A stretch of 28,238 nt of DNA from a virus. The notes under the pieces were generated by a model. That model ran no database searches, was not told where the DNA came from, and saw only the letters and a list, made by a program, of their open reading frames with translations. Numbering within the stretch: the first letter of the stretch is position 1; the number at the start of each line of letters is the position of its first letter. The stretch spans positions 1-28,238 of IMG/VR virus record IMGVR_UViG_3300049617_000455. One strand, 5' to 3'. Positions 14,871 through 22,642 of the stretch are shown here, piece after piece. Made by a program: the position numbers and the translations under genes.

Positions 14871-15388
14871 TGGACCTGCTGCTCAACGCCATCAAGGCGC
14901 ATGCCGGGGCGCTGGACCGGGCCCAGGGCCAGCCACGGTTTGGCGTGGTGGTCAGTGTCGATCCGGCGCGTTACGCGGCCCGGGTGCAGTTACAGCCCGA
15001 GGGTGTGATGACGGGATGGCTGCCGGTGCTTTCCGGCTGGGTTGGCTCGGGCTGGGGCATGGCCTGCCCCCCGAGCGTGGGCGACCAGGTGATGGTGCTG
15101 GCGCAGGAGGGCGATGCCGAAAACGGTGTTATTGCCGGGCGCAGTTTCAGCGATCTGGCGCGCGGCCCCGCTGCACCGCCGGGGGAGTTCTGGCTTGTCC
15201 ATGCGTCGGGATGCTTTCTGCGCCTGCAAAATGACGGGACGGTGCGGGTGCAGGGTGATCTGCATGTGGTTGGCAATGTGTTCGTGACCGGCGATGTGAG
15301 CGACGGGCATGGGGCTTTGTCCAATCTTCGCGCTGTGTATGACGTGCATGTGCATGGCGGTTCGGTGGGACCATCGCCGCAGGACTAG
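14870..15388 (+). CDS. Baseplate central spike protein (gpV-like)
   Basis: A 172-aa protein starting at ATG 14870 in a TGATG overlap with gpD. GVVVSVDPARYAARVQLQPEGVMTGWLPVLSGWVGSG and PPSVGDQVMVLAQEGDAENGVIAGRSFS form the OB-fold of gpV/gp45-type spikes. The C-terminal half (LRLQNDGTVRVQGDLHVVGNVFVTGDVSDG) is a beta-prism repeat, and the tip carries YDVHVHGG with His160 and His162, the HxH iron-binding apex motif seen in P2 gpV and phi92 gp138. The spike punctures the outer membrane. Length is slightly below P2 gpV, consistent with a short needle. Confidence 0.88.
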   Translation: MDLLLNAIKAHAGALDRAQGQPRFGVVVSVDPARYAARVQLQPEGVMTGWLPVLSGWVGSGWGMACPPSVGDQVMVLAQEGDAENGVIAGRSFSDLARGPAAPPGEFWLVHASGCFLRLQNDGTVRVQGDLHVVGNVFVTGDVSDGHGALSNLRAVYDVHVHGGSVGPSPQD

Positions 15389-15420
15389 CACGGAACGAGT
15401 TGGCCACCGCCCAAACTCAT

Positions 15421-15446
15421 CTCGATTAAATAATCACTTAATCGAG
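15421..15446. repeat. Perfect 9-bp inverted repeat in the gpV-gpW gap
   Basis: CTCGATTAA (15421-15429) and TTAATCGAG (15438-15446) are perfect inverted arms around an 8-base AT-rich centre. They lie in a 141-base gap (15389-15529) with no ORF, between genes otherwise coupled. No T-run follows, so it is not a normal terminator. A protein-binding operator or a processing site is possible. Confidence 0.6.
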
Positions 15447-15529
15447 CCATTCTATCGCACGTCGATTCTGCCGAAACCCATTCTTTTGTAGCACAATTAT
15501 GGGGGGAGTTCGACCTGTCGGGGACCCTC

Positions 15530-15901
15530 ATGAACGATTTGTGGCACCAGTTCAGCGCTGATCTCGCGGTCGGGGTGACGGGCGATCTGGCTGTTGCGAG
15601 TGGTCCGTTGTTGGGCCAGCAGCGGGTTCTGCGCCGTTTGCTGACCAATCCGGGCGATTACATCTGGGCACCCGATTACGGTGCCGGGCTCGCCCAGTTT
15701 GTCGGTGTGCCAGCAGATGCGGCGCAGATCCGCGCGGTGATCCGCAGTCAGATTTTCAAAGAGGCCGCGGTGGCGCGCCAGCCGGAGCCGATCGTTGACG
15801 TTGAGATTGACGGCGGCGGCACAGTTTACGTGCATGTGCGGTACGCAGATGCGACCACGGGCGCCACGCAGGTTTTGTCGTTTTCCGTCGGTAATGGGTG
15901 A
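15530..15901 (+). CDS. Baseplate wedge protein (gpW / gp25-like)
   Basis: A 123-aa protein with GGGGA 5 bases before its ATG. It is a P2 gpW / T4 gp25 homologue, the wedge protein that starts sheath assembly at the baseplate. Visible: QQRVLRRLLTNPGDYIWAPDYGAGLAQFVG, where the LLT.PGDY.W.PDYG.GL pattern is the gp25 core. It continues QIRAVIRSQIFKEAAVARQPEPIVDVEID and a final beta strand, VYVHVRYADATTGATQVLSFSV. The next gene starts after a 6-base gap. gpV, gpW, gpJ, gpI is the canonical P2 order. Confidence 0.9.
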   Translation: MNDLWHQFSADLAVGVTGDLAVASGPLLGQQRVLRRLLTNPGDYIWAPDYGAGLAQFVGVPADAAQIRAVIRSQIFKEAAVARQPEPIVDVEIDGGGTVYVHVRYADATTGATQVLSFSVGNG

Positions 15902-15907
15902 GTGATT

Positions 15908-17032
15908 ATGCAACTGCAGCTACAGGGCTTTACAACGCTGGTTGGCAATGCTGCGGCGGCGGTGCAGGGCGCGGCCGGACAATTGCTGGATTTGACGGTC
16001 GGCTCCACTCTGCGGGCGGTGTTGGAAGCCAATGCGGCGATGGCGCTCTGGCTGCAATGGCTGATTGTGCTGGTGTTGCAGACGACCCGTGCGGCCACCA
16101 GCAACGGGACGGACCTCGACAGCTGGATGAATGATTTTGCGGTGGTTCGGCTGCCCGCGGTTGCGGCCAACGGCGTGGTGAGCTTTTCGAGATTCGTGCC
16201 TTCCACGGCTGCCTTGGTTCCGGTTGGTACTGTGGTGAAGACGGCCGATGGGACGCAGTCCTTCGCGGTCGTTCAGGCTCCGAGCAATGCGTCGTTCAGT
16301 GCGAGTCTGGGCGGATTCATGCTGGCGGTTGGCACCGCCTCGGCGGATGTTCCGGTGAGTGCGCTGGTGCCAGGTGTGGCGGGGAATGTTCAGGCGGGTG
16401 CTGTGACGTTGATCGCGGCGGCCATTCCTGGGGTGGACCTTGTGGGGAATGCGGCGCCATTTCTTGACGGGCAGGATGCCGAAAGCGACCCTGCGTTACG
16501 GGCACGGTTTCAGAATTATCTGGCCAGTCGTTCGCGCGCCACGAATGTTGCGGTGGGTTACGCCGTGAGTTCCATCCAGCAAGGGCTGCAATACGCCATT
16601 CAGGAGAATGTTATGCCGGATGGCACGGCGCGGATGGGTAGTTTCGTGGTGACGGTCGACGATGGCAGCGGCAACCCCTCGGCTGCGCTGATCGCTGCTG
16701 TGACGGCGGCTGTTGACGCGGTTCGCCCGCTGGGATCGAGCTTTGGCGTTATGCCGCCCATCGTGGTGCAAGCCGCCGTTTCGATGGTGGTGAGCGTGGG
16801 GCCCGGGGTGGTGCATGCCGATGCGGCGCAGGCGGTGGCGGCAGCCGTGATCGCCTATATCAACGCTCTGCCTGTTGGTGCGCCGCTCGCCTGGTCACGC
16901 CTCACGCAGGTGGCTTATGACGCCCAGCCGGCGGTGACCAACGTGACGAGCGTGTTGCTCAATGGAGCAACGGCTGATCTGGCGCCTGGAATCGCCGGGG
17001 TGGTGAAGGCTGGCGCGATCGCGGTGAACTGA
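15908..17032 (+). CDS. Baseplate protein J-like
   Basis: A 374-aa protein from ATG 15908; an in-frame GTG at 15902 is possible but too close to the GGGTG. It is P2 gpJ / Mu gp47-like, a wedge component joining the sheath-starting baseplate to the fibres. Motifs: LLDLTVGSTLRAVLEANAAMALWLQWLI, TSNGTDLDSWMNDFAVVRLPAVAANGVVSFSR, then beta-rich repeats (VPVGTVVKTADG, VSALVPGVAGNVQAGAVTLI). DGQDAESDPALRARFQNYLASRSRATNVAVGYAVSS is the strongest diagnostic of the family, and a last domain holds VTVDDGSGNPSAALIAAV. Length is close to the 300-380 aa usual for J. Confidence 0.9.
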   Translation: MQLQLQGFTTLVGNAAAAVQGAAGQLLDLTVGSTLRAVLEANAAMALWLQWLIVLVLQTTRAATSNGTDLDSWMNDFAVVRLPAVAANGVVSFSRFVPSTAALVPVGTVVKTADGTQSFAVVQAPSNASFSASLGGFMLAVGTASADVPVSALVPGVAGNVQAGAVTLIAAAIPGVDLVGNAAPFLDGQDAESDPALRARFQNYLASRSRATNVAVGYAVSSIQQGLQYAIQENVMPDGTARMGSFVVTVDDGSGNPSAALIAAVTAAVDAVRPLGSSFGVMPPIVVQAAVSMVVSVGPGVVHADAAQAVAAAVIAYINALPVGAPLAWSRLTQVAYDAQPAVTNVTSVLLNGATADLAPGIAGVVKAGAIAVN

Positions 17033-17033
17033 G

Positions 17034-17690
17034 ATGACGGGTGATGAGGAGGACATGATCGGCCGGCTGCGTGCCGTATTACCGAGGCATTGGTTTGGTG
17101 ACGCAGCGCTGGTGCTGGACGGGGTTCTGGCCGGCCTGGGTGCGACCGCATCGTGGGCATGGTCGTTGCTGCAGACGGTCGGTGCGCAGACCAGGCTCAT
17201 GACGGCAACGGGCAGTTTTCTTGATATGGCGGCGGCGGATTTTTTTGGATCGCGACTGCTGCGTGCCCCAGCACAGAGCGATGCAGCGTTTCGTGTCACC
17301 CTCGGCCGGGAATTGCTGCGCGAGCGAGGCACGCGGGCGGCACTGACCAAAGTTCTGGGCGATTTGACCGGGCGGGCGCCTGTGGTGTTCGAGCCGGCGC
17401 GGCCAGCCGATACCGGCGCATGGGGGTTGGCACTTGGTTACGGCGCGGCTGGTGGATGGGGCAGTCTGAGCCTGCCATATCAGTGCTTCGTGACGGCCTT
17501 CCGGCCAAATGGTTCGGGCATTGCGCTGGTCAGCGGCTGGGGGCAGTCGGGCGGCGGCTATGGTGCCGGCGTGCTGGAATATGCCTCGCTGGCCGACGTG
17601 GCGGGACAGGTGACCGATGCGGACATCAATGCAGCGATCGCGGGCGTGACACCGACCGCGGCGATCGCGTGGACCCGCATCACCGATTGA
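17034..17690 (+). CDS. Tail protein I-like (baseplate-fibre linker)
   Basis: A 218-aa protein just after gpJ. The position matches P2 gpI / Mu gp48, which sits at the baseplate periphery and holds the fibres. The N-terminal part (DMIGRLRAVLPRHWFG, LVLDGVLAGLGATASWAWSLLQTVGAQTRLMTATGSFLDMAAADFFG) and LRAPAQSDAAFRVTLGRELLRERGTRAALTKVLGDLTGR fit this family. Residues 120-185 are Gly/Ala/Trp-rich and probably beta (YGAAGGWGSLSLPYQ, VSGWGQSGGGYGAG). A second ATG at 17055 follows AGGAGG but with only 2 bases of spacing, so 17034 (GGTGA 6 bases upstream) is kept. Confidence 0.78.
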   Translation: MTGDEEDMIGRLRAVLPRHWFGDAALVLDGVLAGLGATASWAWSLLQTVGAQTRLMTATGSFLDMAAADFFGSRLLRAPAQSDAAFRVTLGRELLRERGTRAALTKVLGDLTGRAPVVFEPARPADTGAWGLALGYGAAGGWGSLSLPYQCFVTAFRPNGSGIALVSGWGQSGGGYGAGVLEYASLADVAGQVTDADINAAIAGVTPTAAIAWTRITD

Positions 17691-17729
17691 CGGGGTGTGG
17701 CGTGTTGTCAAGTCAGTCGAGGGAAGTTC

Positions 17730-18983
17730 ATGGATCGTAACATTGTCTATGCCGGCAGTATTCCTTTGGATACCGACCTGTTGGGCACAAATCGGAACGC
17801 CATGGTGGCGTTGGGTGCGCTGATGGGCGCTGTGCTCGGACAGGGTGTGGTGGTGGATGGACTGGCTGTGGCGCCAGCCAGCCCTGCGGGATTGGGGGTG
17901 GTTGTGGCACCGGGCAGCATCACCCAGCTCTCGCCGGTGGATGAGAACGCCTATGGATCGTTGGGCGTGGACACAGCGGGGAGCGTGATGAAGATGGGTG
18001 TTGCCCTTGCCAGCACCGCCTTCGCGCTGGCGGCGCCGACGGCTTCCGGGCAGTCGGTGAACTACGTCATTCAGGCGACGTTTTCCGAAACCGATACGAA
18101 CCCTGTTGTGTTGCCGTATTATAATGCGGCGAATCCCGCCCAGCCGTTTCTCGGCCCGGCCAATTCTGGCGCCGCCCAGGCGACGCTTCGACAGCAGAGC
18201 GTGCAACTCCAGTTGAAGGCTGGAGCGCCCGCGATCGCCGGTAGCCAAGCGACGCCACCGGTTGATGCCGGCTGGACCGGGCTTGCCGTGATGACGGTGA
18301 ATTATGGGCAAACGCAGATAACGGCGGCAGATATCGCGGCACTGCCAACCAATCAGAATTTGCCGTTCAAATTACCCGATCTGCGGCCGGGCTTTGCGAA
18401 CATCGAGGCTTTTGGTGCCGACGGCAATTTCATCGTGCCCAGCGGCGTGTCCAGGGTGAGGGTGACGGTCATTGGTGGTGGGGGTGCGGGCGGCACGCAC
18501 GCGACTCTGCCGGGGGGCGGGGGCGGTTCGGGCGGCCAGGCCGTTACGGTGATCGGGGGTCTTGCCGCCGGGGCGGTGATTCCGGTGAGCGTGGGCGCGG
18601 CGGGTGCGGCGCCGGGGACGCCGGGCAATGGCGGCAGCGGCGGGACGTCGAGCTTCGGCGGCTACGTCTCGGCGACGGGCGGGACCGGCGGCATTGGTGG
18701 AACGGCACTGGTCACCAGCGCCGGCGGTTCGGGTGGCAGCGGGGTGGGCGGGCTGGTGAACTATGCGGGAAGTTGGGGAACGGACGGGATCACCGCCACG
18801 GGGCGCGGTGGTGATGGGGGCGGTCCGGGCAATGGGCGCGGGACCAGCGGCCTCATCCAGGGCGTTACGGCGCCGGGGTGGGGCGGTGGCGGCGGCGGTG
18901 GTGGCGCCAGCGTGGCGGGCGGCGGGGGCACCGGCGCACCGGGCGGCAATGGTGGATCCGGTCTTGTGATCGTGGAGTTTTGA
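17730..18983 (+). CDS. Tail fibre protein with glycine-rich C-terminal domain
   Basis: A 417-aa protein from ATG 17730, chosen for GAGGGAAG 4-7 bases upstream. The N-terminal ~220 residues (MDRNIVYAGSIPLDTDLLGTNRNAMVALGALM, then VVVAPGSITQL and YVIQATFSETDTNPVVLPYYN) form a plausible baseplate-attachment and shaft region seen in several alphaproteobacterial phages. From residue 234, FIVPSGVSRVRVTVIGGGGAGG opens a glycine-rich domain running to the end, with many GG/GGG runs and ending GLVIVEF. Such domains occur in fibre tips, including the polyglycine-II adhesins of T-even relatives, where loops between glycine helices bind receptors. It is followed 4 bases later by a small possible partner. 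Confidence 0.8.
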   Translation: MDRNIVYAGSIPLDTDLLGTNRNAMVALGALMGAVLGQGVVVDGLAVAPASPAGLGVVVAPGSITQLSPVDENAYGSLGVDTAGSVMKMGVALASTAFALAAPTASGQSVNYVIQATFSETDTNPVVLPYYNAANPAQPFLGPANSGAAQATLRQQSVQLQLKAGAPAIAGSQATPPVDAGWTGLAVMTVNYGQTQITAADIAALPTNQNLPFKLPDLRPGFANIEAFGADGNFIVPSGVSRVRVTVIGGGGAGGTHATLPGGGGGSGGQAVTVIGGLAAGAVIPVSVGAAGAAPGTPGNGGSGGTSSFGGYVSATGGTGGIGGTALVTSAGGSGGSGVGGLVNYAGSWGTDGITATGRGGDGGGPGNGRGTSGLIQGVTAPGWGGGGGGGGASVAGGGGTGAPGGNGGSGLVIVEF

Positions 18984-18986
18984 GCG

Positions 18987-19250
18987 ATGCCGATATATGC
19001 CCGGATCTCCAACGGTGTCGTCGCCGAAATGCTGACTCTCGACGGCCCGATCGCCGGACGGTTTCACCCGTCGCTGACCTGGATCGACGTGAGTGGCAAG
19101 AATGTCCGAACAGGATGGCTTGCCAAGGATGGCACATTCACTGAGCCTCCGGAGCCGATTGCGGCTCTGGTGCTGCCCTCTCTCGCAAGTGTGCAAGCGC
19201 AGCTTGCCGAGCTGAGTGCTCAGGTTGAGCGGTTGCGACACGCGCCGTGA
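18987..19250 (+). CDS. Small fibre-associated protein with C-terminal coiled coil
   Basis: An 87-aa protein immediately downstream of the fibre gene; GTGGAG lies about 9 bases before the ATG. The N-terminal domain reads PIYARISNGVVAEMLTLDGP, HPSLTWIDVSGKNVRTGWLAKDGTFTEPP, a pattern common in small phage proteins accompanying fibres (tail fibre assembly or XkdX-like products: a value, its effect, then TWxDVS). The end, LASVQAQLAELSAQVERLRHAP, is a short coiled coil. It may be a fibre chaperone or a small fibre-tip subunit; I cannot say which. A gap of 171 bases without a convincing gene follows. Confidence 0.6.
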   Translation: MPIYARISNGVVAEMLTLDGPIAGRFHPSLTWIDVSGKNVRTGWLAKDGTFTEPPEPIAALVLPSLASVQAQLAELSAQVERLRHAP

Positions 19251-19421
19251 CGGCGCCGCCGACAAACATGGCTTCGGTTTGGCTGGTTGGAACGCAGTGT
19301 GGCGGCTGTGCCCGGCCGTTTGCAGGCCCGTGGCCTCTGTCGGGCATCGGTTCCGAGCGGAGACGGCGGAGCGCATCGGTCTGACGTTGCAAAACCCTTT
19401 GCGAGCAGGAGCATTTGCGAG

Positions 19422-19910
19422 ATGTCGATGAGCTTGGCGACTCACGTGTGGCGGCCGAGTTGTGCTCGCCGGCTGGTGCTGGATGGCTTTCTGCCCGTTC
19501 CGCGCGGGTCGGTTCCTGCGGCACCGGCACCGTTGACGTGGCCGGCGAAGGATCCCTCCGACGTACTGGATTACGAGTTCGATATGTCTGCGGCGCTGGC
19601 GGGCAATGCCGGCGATGGGATCGCCAGTTTGGCCGTGGCCATTTCACCCAGTGCCACGGGCGATCTGGTGCTGAACAGCAGCGCGGCGGACGGTGCGGTT
19701 GCCGTGCTGTGGCTCGCCGCCGGGCAGGCCGGCACAACCTATACGGTGCGCATCACGGCGGTGACCCAGAGCGGGCGGACGATAGGGCGGGCGGTGTTGC
19801 TGCCGGTGTTGGCGCTGGCGGCGCCTGTGGTGCCGACCGCCGCATTGACGACGAATACCGGGGCTGTAATCACCGACCAGAACGGCAATCCCATATTGCT
19901 GGGGAACTGA
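19422..19910 (+). CDS. Fibre-tail adaptor protein
   Basis: A 162-aa protein. ATG 19422 is preceded by AGGAG at 19407-19411; a second ATG lies at 19428, and the frame opens earlier without support. LTWPAKDPSDVLDYEFDMSAALAG is the signature of phage fibre-tail adaptor proteins, in which 'W-P-x-K-D-P-x-x-x-L-D-Y' leads a small beta-sandwich. It continues ISPSATGDLVLNSSA, VAVLWLAAGQAGTTYTVRITAVTQSGRTIGRAV. The C-terminus (ALTTNTGAVITDQNGNPILLGN) is an extension that may contact the spike. It lies just ahead of the two spike genes, so it probably docks their common N-terminal anchor to the baseplate. Confidence 0.72.
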   Translation: MSMSLATHVWRPSCARRLVLDGFLPVPRGSVPAAPAPLTWPAKDPSDVLDYEFDMSAALAGNAGDGIASLAVAISPSATGDLVLNSSAADGAVAVLWLAAGQAGTTYTVRITAVTQSGRTIGRAVLLPVLALAAPVVPTAALTTNTGAVITDQNGNPILLGN

Positions 19911-19913
19911 ACC

Positions 19914-22466
19914 ATGCCAACCATCGACGCGCTGTCGGCCGCTGCGGCGGTGGCGGATACGGATGAATTGCCGGTGAGCCAGAACGGTGTGGCGGCAAAG
20001 GCCACGCGGAGCCAAATCGTGGCAGGATTGCAGCCTGCTCTGGCACTATCGGGGGGTCAACTGCTCGGGCGGAACTCGGTGGGAAGCGGGCCCCCGGAGG
20101 CGATCGGAGTGGGTGCCAACCTTACGTTGAGTGGCGGCGTGCTCTCCGGGACCGCCGCACCGCTGATTCTGGGCATGCTGCCACCCGGTTCAGCGCCGGG
20201 GACTGCCGATCTCGTTCCCGTCGGACAGGCCGGGAATACGGTCGCGATTCCGTATGGCAGCTTCATGGGCGGCCTCGGTGCACTGTCGAGGATTGATCTC
20301 TCGGCCATGCAGGCGCTGGCCAGCGGCGGCAACAATGTGCGTCGCCTGGCTGACATGTTTGCCGACGCAGTGCCGGTGGAGGCGTTCGGTGCGCGCGGTG
20401 ACGGGGTGAGTGACGACAGCGCGGCGCTTGCCGCGGCCGTGGCCTCCGGCCATCCGGTTCGGCTTGGCCCGAAGACCTATGTGGTGAACGGGCAGTGGAC
20501 GATCAGCCAGGCCGGGACGGTGCTCCTGGGTATACCGGGTGCGAGCACTCTCCGGCGCTCGCAGCAAAGCGGCAACGGCGCCTGGATCGCCGTTCAGGCC
20601 GACCGGTTTCGCGCCATCGGGGTGATTTTCGATGCGAATCGCATGGCGGTGAGCACTGAGAGTTGGGGGGTGTTGGTAACACCTGTATGCCAGACGTCGG
20701 AGTTTCAAGACTGTGCATTTCGCAATGCCGCAGGTTCCACGCTTGGCAGCGGCCTCGTGTATCAGGCAAGCTTTCCGGCCGTCTGCGATCATGTTGTGCA
20801 AGACTGTGAATTCAGCGGCAACGCCGTCCATGGCCTCTGGGTGCAGGCCTGTTCCGGCGTGCAGGTGACGGGGTGCCGGGCGTTTGGAAACGGGCAGTAT
20901 GGGATAACGGCCGATTTCAACGATTCCAGTTTTGCCCAGAAGGTTACCCTCGTTCAGATTCAGGCCAACCGCGCGTGGAACAATCTGCGGGGCATTGCCG
21001 TGGGAAACTACAACGCCACGAATACCCAGCCAGCGGTATGGGGCAATGCCAACCCGGATGCCATCGCCGTGCTGGTGGCCGGAAACATCTGCCATGACAA
21101 CTCCCTTTACGGGATTGCCGTCTCGGGCGAGGCGCTGACCGTGACGGGGAATTTGCTGTCAAACAATGGCGTTGGCATGGCGGGCGGTGGGGGCATCCTC
21201 GCGAACATGTCGTATTCACGCGTTGCCGGAAACATGGTGACTGGTACGGCAACGTACGGGATTGATGCCGGCGGTTCGCTTGCCTCCTGCGTCAACGGCA
21301 ACATGATCAGTGCAGCCTTGCTGGGCATCAACTGCGGTGGCGGGACCGCAATGCTGGTGGACGGTAATGTGCTCCAGGGCTGCACACAGTGGGGCATCGT
21401 GGCGAATAACGTGGAGAGTGACGGGCTCGGCAATAATTTTGGCGTGGCTTGCAGCAACCTTGCCATTACGGGCAACTGGATCGGCCTGGTGAACGCGGCG
21501 GCCGGCGGGGTGCTGCTGCGCGACGGGCCGCAGGACGTCGTGGTGGCGCGGAATAATTTTGTTGGGCCGGGAACGTTGGGCAACTGCCTTTGGGCGAATA
21601 CCGACAGCGTGATCACGGAGGGCAACCGCTTCAACTTCACGGCGCGATTTGTCTGCAATCCGGTTACGTCCGACGGGTTGCAGCAAATCGTTTTTCCGGA
21701 TATCGCCGAATCGGTGATGGTGACGGCGGCGCCGGGTGGTGTGCAGTCGATGATTTCCGCTTATCAGGCGCAGTGCGTCGGGCAGGTAAGCTTCGTGAGA
21801 ATTACCGCCGGCGGCGCCGGCTATTCCCACGCGACGCTGGCGATCGGTGGGACGGGAAGCGGTGCTGCGGCCACGGCGGTGATCAGCAATGGGGTGGTGG
21901 TCGGCGCCGTGGTGTCGAGCGTCGGCAGTGGTTATGGCCCAGTGGGTACGACCTTGCCGGTGGTGGTGAGCGGCGACGGAACTGGCTGCACGGCAATAGC
22001 CTATGCCGCACCGCCGCTTGCCGAAGAGCGGCGACTGACCGTGCAGTGTAATGCCAGTGTCCATTTCAGCCGCAGCGGATCGGTCCCGCTTCAGGAGAAC
22101 TGGACTCTGACCGATATCGACGTGCCGGCCAATTCCGAGGTGACCTGGCACGCAACGTGGGGGAGCTGGCGGGCCGGGCCCTTCGCGGCTGCCGATTATC
22201 TGGCGGCTGACGGTGCGGGCGGTGCAATTTTGCGCAGCCAGGCCGGGAGCGATGTGGCACTTCACCCCAATGCCGGCGGACATGTTCGGTTGCTGACCGA
22301 CACAGAATCGACGGGGTGCATCATGAGCGTCGGGCGTGGCTCGCCCGAGGGTGTTGTGACCGCGCCGGTCGGGTCAGATTACCGGAATCTCGACGGTGGA
22401 GTTGGCGCGACATACTGGGTCAAGCAGACCGGTACTGCCAGCATTGGCTGGGTTGCGGTGGTTTGA
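19914..22466 (+). CDS. Tailspike 1: right-handed beta-helix receptor-binding protein
   Basis: An 850-aa protein 3 bases after the adaptor, with GGGGAA 7 bases upstream. Residues 1-81 are an anchor domain shared with the second spike. From about 153, VEAFGARGDGVSDDSAALAAAV opens a pectate-lyase-like beta-helix domain; this opening is typical of polysaccharide-degrading spikes. Coil repeats run to about 600, full of N-hydrophobic-x-G patterns (ITGNWIGLVNAAAGG, VAGNMVTGTATYGIDAGG, VDGNVLQGCTQWGIVANN). At about 625-700 lies a repeat seen in phage tail proteins (GGAGYSHATLAIGGTGSGAAATAVI, then SVGSGYGP). The last ~150 residues are beta-rich and end GTASIGWVAVV, probably the trimer-closing domain. 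It likely binds or cleaves surface glycan; catalytic residues cannot be assigned by eye. Confidence 0.85.
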   Translation: MPTIDALSAAAAVADTDELPVSQNGVAAKATRSQIVAGLQPALALSGGQLLGRNSVGSGPPEAIGVGANLTLSGGVLSGTAAPLILGMLPPGSAPGTADLVPVGQAGNTVAIPYGSFMGGLGALSRIDLSAMQALASGGNNVRRLADMFADAVPVEAFGARGDGVSDDSAALAAAVASGHPVRLGPKTYVVNGQWTISQAGTVLLGIPGASTLRRSQQSGNGAWIAVQADRFRAIGVIFDANRMAVSTESWGVLVTPVCQTSEFQDCAFRNAAGSTLGSGLVYQASFPAVCDHVVQDCEFSGNAVHGLWVQACSGVQVTGCRAFGNGQYGITADFNDSSFAQKVTLVQIQANRAWNNLRGIAVGNYNATNTQPAVWGNANPDAIAVLVAGNICHDNSLYGIAVSGEALTVTGNLLSNNGVGMAGGGGILANMSYSRVAGNMVTGTATYGIDAGGSLASCVNGNMISAALLGINCGGGTAMLVDGNVLQGCTQWGIVANNVESDGLGNNFGVACSNLAITGNWIGLVNAAAGGVLLRDGPQDVVVARNNFVGPGTLGNCLWANTDSVITEGNRFNFTARFVCNPVTSDGLQQIVFPDIAESVMVTAAPGGVQSMISAYQAQCVGQVSFVRITAGGAGYSHATLAIGGTGSGAAATAVISNGVVVGAVVSSVGSGYGPVGTTLPVVVSGDGTGCTAIAYAAPPLAEERRLTVQCNASVHFSRSGSVPLQENWTLTDIDVPANSEVTWHATWGSWRAGPFAAADYLAADGAGGAILRSQAGSDVALHPNAGGHVRLLTDTESTGCIMSVGRGSPEGVVTAPVGSDYRNLDGGVGATYWVKQTGTASIGWVAVV

Positions 22467-22642
22467 CGGACGCATCCAGCGGTATGCCGCCTCCGGAATC
22501 GACCGCGACGCCGGCTGATTGTCCATAGGCACGCACGTCTGCGCGCAAGTGTTGCAGATCCAGTTCGATAAGACTGTGCGGGTGACGCAAAGATCGGCTT
22601 GGCAGAGTGTTTGTCTTTCGAATTGCAAACGAGGTCTCCCGT

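Noticed and set aside
17079-18311. A 410-aa minus-strand frame opposite the gpI and fibre genes
   Set aside because: Covers two confident plus-strand genes on different frames and reads as His/Arg-rich noise.
19268-19384. A possible 38-aa ORF with a CGGC motif in the gap before the fibre-tail adaptor
   Set aside because: No ribosome binding site, Arg-rich end, and no supporting pattern; the gap is more simply non-coding.
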